Shown piece by piece: positions 6,539 to 11,044 of a stretch of 11,044 bases of DNA; positions within the stretch are counted from its first letter, which is position 1, and each line of letters opens with the position of its first letter. Both the position numbers and the translations under genes were made by a program. A model generated the notes under the pieces. The model had not been told where the DNA came from, did not search any database, and saw only the letters and a program-made list of their open reading frames with translations. The DNA comes from Actinomycetota bacterium. Lineage in GTDB: Bacteria > Actinomycetota > Geothermincolia > Fen-727 > JAQURN01. The stretch lies in NCBI GenBank assembly GCA_028715585.1, contig JAQURN010000031.1:1-11044 (forward strand), written 5' to 3'.

Positions 6539-8230
6539 ATGGAGGCACAGCCGGAAAATAAGAAACATCCCTTGCGTTGGCTTTTGATTGCTTTTATGCC
6601 GCTTTTTTTCCTGGCAAAGGCTGCTTATTCGATTTGGAGGGCGTTCAGTAGAGCCAGGGAGAAAGGATTTTTAACTCGAGATATTGCCTCGAAAGAGTCC
6701 TTCGGGTATCGCAAGGAGAAAAGGGTGGTCGAGGTTTCTGCTGGAATTCCCATTACCGCTACGGTATTCATACCCTCAGGAGAGGGCCCCTTTCCCGCGA
6801 TAATAATGATTCATTCATGGATGTTCTGGCGTTTGCAGTGCGATGCTTTGTATGCCCCTAGTTTCGCGCGTAAGGGCTATGTCGTTTTGACCTACGATGT
6901 GAGAGGTTGGGGAAGCTCTGGCGGAGAGGTGTCATGCGTGGCACCCGAGGGGGAGATGGCCGACCTCGAGGATATGATAACCTGGCTTGTCAGCCCTGAG
7001 TCCGGCATACCCGTGGATTCGGAGAGGATAGGAGTGACTGGCGTTTCCTACGGTGGTGGCCACTCCTTCCTTATTGCCACCAGGGATGAGAGGGTGAAGA
7101 CAGTGGTTCCCATGAGTGGCTGGACAGACCTCGATTTCGCTCTGATGCCAAACGGCTGCTGGAAGCCTGTCTGGGACCTTTTCCTTTTTGTTGGAGCCCT
7201 GTGGGCTGTGAAATTCGATCCCAAAAACGACCTCGTGAGATGGTTGAGAGCTGTTCTTTCTAATAGAGGCCTCTCGGAGGTCAAAGCCGAGCTCGCCCAG
7301 AGGTCCGCGATTCACTCAGTTGACCGTGTAAAATGTCCTGTTTTTATCGTTCATTCATGGAATGATGACCTCTTCGAGCCTAATCAAATACTTAAGTTTT
7401 ACGAGAAACTCGATGTTCCAAAGAAGCTGATGATTACAAACGGGATGCATGGTATTGATGGGGGTAGGGGCGATTTTCCAGTTCCTAACATAGTTTGGGA
7501 CGAGGCGAGGAAGTGGTTTGATTACTGGCTAAAAGGCGATATAGAAAACGGAATCGAAGACGAGCTGGAGGTAACATATTACCAGCCCTGGACGGAAACC
7601 ATGGAGTGCGCGGACGGGTGGCCTCCGCCGGAAGCGAAGCCCCTCAGGTATTTTCTTCGGCAACACTCAGCTTCCACGAGCGCTGGTTTGCTTGATTTGG
7701 CTCTTCCCGCGGATGAGGAACCCGCGGACCTCATAGTGAACAACACCGTGGGCTCGCTTCACAGTTCGGGCTTGCCTATCGTGAGGCTAAATGCTCTCTG
7801 GGGGCTTCCTATTTTTGGAACTCCTTTTTCGGTTTCTCCCGACAGCGTTTCATATACCACAGCTCCCCTTACCGAAGAGAAGGTAATGGTGGGGATGCCA
7901 TCTGTGGAGCTTTCAGTTTCTTCCTTGACGCCGGAGTGCCAGATAAATGCTTTGCTCTACGATGTTTCTCCGAAAGGGTTTTGCAAGCTTGTAACCCACG
8001 GTGCTTTCATGGCGGATGAGATAGAGGAAGATTCGATTTGTGAATTGAACTTCGAGTTGATTGCCTGCGCTTACAGGTTCAAGAAAGGGCATCGAGTAAG
8101 GCTAGTGCTTTGTGCTTCCGATCCAATCTACGTGTTTCCTTCGCGAGTTCCATCTCTTTACAAGATATTCCATACTCCCCAGGTCTCTTCGAGCTTGACC
8201 ATTCCATTTTTAGAGGAAAAAGCTCCCTAG
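6539..8230 (+). CDS. Membrane-anchored CocE/NonD-type alpha/beta hydrolase (S15-like)
   Basis: A 563-residue serine hydrolase of the CocE/NonD and X-Pro dipeptidyl-peptidase (S15) superfamily. The alpha/beta core has nucleophile Ser170 in GVSYGG, acid Asp276 in HSWNDDLF and His304 in NGMHG. The oxyanion region is IHSWMFW, followed by YDVRGWGSSGG. From about residue 360 a beta-rich C-terminal domain of the X-Pro DPP C-terminal jelly-roll type follows (RVRLVLCASDP near the end). Residues 13-28 (RWLLIAFMPLFFLAKA) form one hydrophobic N-terminal segment without a twin-arginine motif or lipobox, so it is probably a signal anchor with the enzyme held at the membrane. The open frame extends upstream to 6350, but that stretch is antisense to the MobB-like gene. 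ATG 6539 is chosen because of AAAGGAG (6522-6528), though spacing is long. Esterase, acylase and peptidase activity are all possible. Confidence 0.85.
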   Translation: MEAQPENKKHPLRWLLIAFMPLFFLAKAAYSIWRAFSRAREKGFLTRDIASKESFGYRKEKRVVEVSAGIPITATVFIPSGEGPFPAIIMIHSWMFWRLQCDALYAPSFARKGYVVLTYDVRGWGSSGGEVSCVAPEGEMADLEDMITWLVSPESGIPVDSERIGVTGVSYGGGHSFLIATRDERVKTVVPMSGWTDLDFALMPNGCWKPVWDLFLFVGALWAVKFDPKNDLVRWLRAVLSNRGLSEVKAELAQRSAIHSVDRVKCPVFIVHSWNDDLFEPNQILKFYEKLDVPKKLMITNGMHGIDGGRGDFPVPNIVWDEARKWFDYWLKGDIENGIEDELEVTYYQPWTETMECADGWPPPEAKPLRYFLRQHSASTSAGLLDLALPADEEPADLIVNNTVGSLHSSGLPIVRLNALWGLPIFGTPFSVSPDSVSYTTAPLTEEKVMVGMPSVELSVSSLTPECQINALLYDVSPKGFCKLVTHGAFMADEIEEDSICELNFELIACAYRFKKGHRVRLVLCASDPIYVFPSRVPSLYKIFHTPQVSSSLTIPFLEEKAP

Positions 8231-8278
8231 TGAGGAATGATGTTTTATCCTCGTTTAACTTCTTGGCTGGGCTTCCTG

Positions 8279-8304
8279 GGCTTCGCGAGCGCAAGCCGAT
8301 TTTT
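8279..8304 (+). terminator. Putative intrinsic terminator after the hydrolase gene
   Basis: GGCTTCG pairs with CG(C)AAGCC across a short CGAG-like loop, with one bulged C, and is followed by GA and five T residues (8300-8304). It lies 48 bases after the hydrolase stop and before the ribosome site of the next gene, where a terminator is expected. The stem is short, so efficiency may be modest. Confidence 0.5.
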
Positions 8305-8395
8305 GTCCCCAGGATTTGCTAATCTATGTAGTGATTGAAAGCGCCAAGGAAGGCTCCGCGGGAACGCCACCATCAATAGGCAGGAGGTAAAGAGT

Positions 8396-9511
8396 GTGAG
8401 CGTTGCTATTGTGAAGACGAAAAATCCCAGAGATGTAAGGAAGGCAGTCGAGCTGCTCGGGGGGATGGAAAGGTTTGTTGCCAAAGGAGAGAAGGTAATC
8501 GTCAAGCCCAACATATGCGCCGCGATGGGGAGCGAAACTGGAGCCGTTACAGACCCTCTATTAGTTGCTGAGGTTGCGAAGATGGTCGCGGAGTGCGGTG
8601 CCGAGCCAATTGTGGTTGAAAGCCCGATATATCCAATCGGTAGCCAGCGTGCCTTTCGTAAAGCTGGTTATGCCGATTTCGAAGGGAGATATGGTTTCGA
8701 GCTCGTTGACGCCAATGCCGCGGAGGCGATAGAAGTTGAAATACCGCGCGGTTTGGCAATTGACCACACCATAATACCCAGGGTGGTGCTGGAAGCCGAC
8801 AAACTCATCAACGTGCCGGTTATCAAGACTCATCTCCAGACTATGGTTAGCCTCGGCATGAAAAACCTAAAAGGGCTTGTGGTAGGCAAGCAGAAACACT
8901 TGATACATTTGTGCGGTTTAGACCAGGGGATAGTTGATTTAAATACCCTCATCAAGAGCGATCTTGTGATAATGGACGGGATAATAGGAATGGAAGGAAG
9001 TGGCGGTCCTACCAACGGCAGAGCCGTGGAGATGGATGTAGTGTTGGCTGGGGATGACGTCGTTGAGGCGGACTGTGTTGGGGTAAGAATAATGTCTGGC
9101 GACCCAGAAAGGGTAAAACACATTCAGCTCGCTTGTGAGCAAGGGCTTGGAGCGACCGGCGAGCTTAAATTTCTTGGGGACAGTCTGGAGTCGGTTGCCA
9201 CGAAGCGAGACCTTCCAAAGTTTCCTGATTTGAGTAGAACTTTGATAAGTGGCGTAGCTCTCCATGCGCTCGACGCATTCCGAGAGGTTTCAATGCGCCT
9301 CTTTGGTGGGGAACGGGTTGAGAAAAGGGTGAAGCTCGGGGACCCAGTGATTGATTGCGAAATTTGTGACAAGTGCAAGTTATGCCTGGAGGCTTGTCCA
9401 GTGGATGCGATAGAGATGGAGGATTTTCCAGCGGTTCGCCTTGATGATTGCATAAGATGTTTTTGTTGCGCGGAGGTGTGTCCGAAGGGAGCTATTTCCA
9501 AGAAACTATGA
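8396..9511 (+). CDS. DUF362 protein with C-terminal 2[4Fe-4S] ferredoxin domain
   Basis: A 371-residue cytoplasmic iron-sulfur protein of the DUF362 family (PF04015), common in anaerobes; no reaction is established for it. The DUF362 part shows VKPNI (36-40), PVIKTHLQTMVSLGMKNLKG (141-160) and VIMDGIIGMEGSGGPTNG (191-208). The tail holds two [4Fe-4S] motifs, C324-C327-C330-C334-P and C352-C355-C358-C362-P, in CxxCxxCxxxCP form, with additional cysteines at 321 and 357. This suggests an electron-transfer role coupled to the DUF362 domain. The GTG start is supported by a perfect AGGAGGT (8382-8388) seven bases upstream. The gene probably has its own promoter after the terminator at 8279-8304, though I found no strong one. 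Its TGA stop overlaps an ATG (ATGA, 9508-9511) leading toward the helicase gene, indicating translational coupling. Confidence 0.9.
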   Translation: MSVAIVKTKNPRDVRKAVELLGGMERFVAKGEKVIVKPNICAAMGSETGAVTDPLLVAEVAKMVAECGAEPIVVESPIYPIGSQRAFRKAGYADFEGRYGFELVDANAAEAIEVEIPRGLAIDHTIIPRVVLEADKLINVPVIKTHLQTMVSLGMKNLKGLVVGKQKHLIHLCGLDQGIVDLNTLIKSDLVIMDGIIGMEGSGGPTNGRAVEMDVVLAGDDVVEADCVGVRIMSGDPERVKHIQLACEQGLGATGELKFLGDSLESVATKRDLPKFPDLSRTLISGVALHALDAFREVSMRLFGGERVEKRVKLGDPVIDCEICDKCKLCLEACPVDAIEMEDFPAVRLDDCIRCFCCAEVCPKGAISKKL

Positions 9512-9543
9512 ACGCGAGAGCCCAAAAAAACTCATGCGGGTAA
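9508..9543 (+). other. Overlapping 11-codon start ORF with -1 slippery heptamer
   Basis: ATG at 9508 overlaps the DUF362 stop as ATGA and opens 11 codons ending in TAA at 9541-9543. Within it, bases 9525-9531 are A AAA AAC, a canonical -1 frameshift heptamer read in the correct phase. A -1 slip would continue as CTC ATG CGG, exactly the helicase frame, which has its own ATG at 9534. The purine-rich GCGAGAG at 9514-9520 could act as an upstream Shine-Dalgarno stimulator. I could not identify a convincing downstream hairpin. The alternatives are simple coupled re-initiation at 9534, or a miscounted A in the seven-A run. Confidence 0.35.
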
Positions 9544-11044
9544 ACTACGAGAAGGAGAGGGCGGAAAGGCAAAGAAACGATGCCGAAAATTACCTCTTTG
9601 AAAACTGCTCGCCCGAGGTCATAGAACATTACCTTTCTTTTCCAACTCTCAAAAGGGATGTTCAGCTTTCCCTTGAAGGGGAACCAATATACATCGCTCT
9701 TGATTTCGAGACGACCGGCTTTGATCCCGAAGTGGACAGGGTCATCGAAGTAGCCGCGGCTAAGTTTCGGGGGGAAGAGGTCCTGGAGCGGTTCGAGTCG
9801 CTGGTGAACCCTGGGGTGCCTATTCCTCCAGCCGTTAGCGTTCTCACGGGCATCAACGAGCGTTCCGTGGAGGATAGCCCAGGGCTAGCCGACATTTGCT
9901 CGGAGCTTGTTGATTTCATGGGCAGCAGCGCCGTGATAGGGTACTCTAGGCTCGAGGAGCGTTTTCTCCATTCCATCTTGAGGCAGTATAACAATGGAAG
10001 ATTTGAAAATCTCTATGTTGACGTGATGGATCTTGCGGTGATACTCCTTCCCTCCCTGAAAAGACATCGCCAGAGCGACCTCGCCTCGATTTGGGGCATC
10101 GAGACCGGCAGAGAACATAGAGCTGGCGATGATGTAACTACCCTCATTAGGGTTTTTAATGTCCTTATGAACGGCCTTTACAACATGCCCCTTCCGCTTA
10201 TAGGAGCGCTCCTTTCTCATTGTCCTCAGAAAGGAGGGCTTTCGATGATTCTTTATAGGTCCTTCCACGAACGCATAGGTGAGGGAGGGGCGAGGAAGCT
10301 TGAGCTCGAGCGGATGGTGAAGAAGCCCCGAGAAGAGGCTGAATTTTCTTCACCTGTCGGGATGGATTTACCGGCGAGAGTGGAGGAAGAAAAAGTCAGA
10401 GAGCTGTTCGAGCCGTCTGGCCTTATAGCGAGCGAGTTTCTGGATTACGAGGAGCGCAAAGAGCAGATAGACATGGCAGTGGAGGCGTCAAGGGCATTCC
10501 AGGAAGGGGAGATACTGGTTGTGGAGGCAGGAACTGGAACCGGCAAGTCGCTCGCTTACCTGGTGCCGGGCTTTTTGTGGGCTAACGCTAACAAGCTTCC
10601 GGTGGTTGTTTCTACAAGGACTCTCAACCTCCAAGACCAGCTTTTCACGAAAGACCTTCCCTTACTAAAAAGAGCTTTTGGAGACGAAGATTTTCGCTTT
10701 GCGATGCTTAAGGGTCAGGGCAACTATATTTGCCTCCGCAGACTTTCCAACCTTTTAGAGGGTAAAAGGAAATTGCCCGAAAGCCAGATTGCGATACTAG
10801 GGATGCTTCTCGAGTGGGTAAGAGAAAACCCCTCCGGGGATGTTTCGATGCTCAATATCTCTAATTTAAGGGGAGTGGACGAGCTGGTCCTCGGCAGCTC
10901 GATGGAATGCAGGGAAAACAAATGCCGTTTTGCGGCCATGGGAAGTTGTTTTTACCGCAGAGCCCTCAAGCGCGCCAGGTGCTCGCAAATCATAGTTGTA
11001 AATCATTCCCTTCTCCTTAGCGGGGTACCTATTCCCTTCGATAC
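9534..11044 (+). CDS. dinG: DnaQ-like exonuclease-DinG helicase fusion, 3' end cut off
   Basis: The first 503 codons of a two-domain protein that continues past the window. Residues about 52-215 are a DEDDh 3'-5' exonuclease: D57-F-E59-TTG (ExoI), Y-S-R-L-E141-ERFL where ExoII normally has an Asp, and H195-RAGD-D200 (ExoIII). The rest is an XPD/DinG superfamily 2 helicase: Walker A AGTGTGKS at 332-339, motif Ia STRTLNLQDQL, and the Fe-S cysteines C400 (NYIC), C459, C464 and C472, corresponding to E. coli C120, C194, C199 and C205. VNHSLLLSG precedes the DEAH box, which lies outside. It probably unwinds DNA 5'-3' during repair or at R-loops. This fused form is typical of Firmicutes-like bacteria. 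ATG 9534 is the only in-frame start before the domain. Its ribosome site is weak and it leaves about 50 extra N-terminal residues; entry from 9508 by frameshift is possible. Confidence 0.88.
   Translation, partial: MRVNYEKERAERQRNDAENYLFENCSPEVIEHYLSFPTLKRDVQLSLEGEPIYIALDFETTGFDPEVDRVIEVAAAKFRGEEVLERFESLVNPGVPIPPAVSVLTGINERSVEDSPGLADICSELVDFMGSSAVIGYSRLEERFLHSILRQYNNGRFENLYVDVMDLAVILLPSLKRHRQSDLASIWGIETGREHRAGDDVTTLIRVFNVLMNGLYNMPLPLIGALLSHCPQKGGLSMILYRSFHERIGEGGARKLELERMVKKPREEAEFSSPVGMDLPARVEEEKVRELFEPSGLIASEFLDYEERKEQIDMAVEASRAFQEGEILVVEAGTGTGKSLAYLVPGFLWANANKLPVVVSTRTLNLQDQLFTKDLPLLKRAFGDEDFRFAMLKGQGNYICLRRLSNLLEGKRKLPESQIAILGMLLEWVRENPSGDVSMLNISNLRGVDELVLGSSMECRENKCRFAAMGSCFYRRALKRARCSQIIVVNHSLLLSGVPIPFD

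Noticed and set aside
8303..8330. A possible -35/-10 pair (TTGTCC and TATGTA, 16-base spacer) before the DUF362 gene.
   Set aside because: It has only four and three matches to consensus and the -35 overlaps the terminator T-run; too weak to list as a feature.
781..10820. The palindrome CTCGAG occurs 17 times in the window, several times more than the roughly three expected at random.
   Set aside because: Fourteen copies are in-frame Leu-Glu (CTC GAG) codon pairs, so codon preference and Glu-rich proteins explain most of it. Only the two copies in the 6408-6513 gap are kept as a weak finding.

Overview
This 11,044-base window comes from the chromosome of a bacterium with moderate G+C content. 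I count ten protein-coding genes and see no rRNA, tRNA, CRISPR array or insertion sequence. The mix of a YhaO/YhaN-like nuclease pair, a two-component TatA+TatC translocase without TatB, a DUF362/2[4Fe-4S] protein and a DinG-type helicase fused to a DnaQ-like exonuclease suggests an anaerobic bacterium of Firmicutes or deep actinobacterial type. AGA/AGG arginine codons and GTG/TTG starts are frequent, which would fit a thermophilic or subsurface lineage. The phylum is inference; the sequence does not settle it.

Bases 4-3227: an SbcD/Mre11-type phosphoesterase and an SbcC/Rad50-type ATPase overlap by the four bases GTGA, so they are surely co-expressed. The ATPase carries a two-helix membrane hairpin instead of a zinc hook, as in the YhaN branch. 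Both partners differ from their families at normally conserved active-site positions (GTHD instead of GNHD; no H-loop histidine). Bases 3343-4670: a glyoxalase-II-type metallo-beta-lactamase-fold hydrolase and an Isf-like flavoprotein, 23 bases apart, both with TTG starts. Bases 4748-5719: tatA and tatC behind a plausible extended -10 promoter, a minimal twin-arginine export system.

Bases 5727-6407, minus strand: a MobB-like P-loop NTPase convergent with tatC (7 bases between stops) and divergent from a membrane-anchored CocE/S15-type serine hydrolase at 6539-8230. The roughly 130-base divergent control region holds an imperfect inverted repeat. A likely intrinsic terminator (8279-8304) ends the hydrolase unit.

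Bases 8396-11044: a DUF362 ferredoxin-like protein with an excellent Shine-Dalgarno sequence, directly followed by an exonuclease-DinG helicase that runs off the window end. At this junction an ATG overlaps the DUF362 stop, and a canonical -1 slippery heptamer A-AAA-AAC sits in exactly the frame needed to pass from that ATG into the helicase frame. I see no obvious novel defence or mobile system. The best leads are the junction at 9508-9534 and the membrane-tethered nuclease pair with altered catalytic positions.
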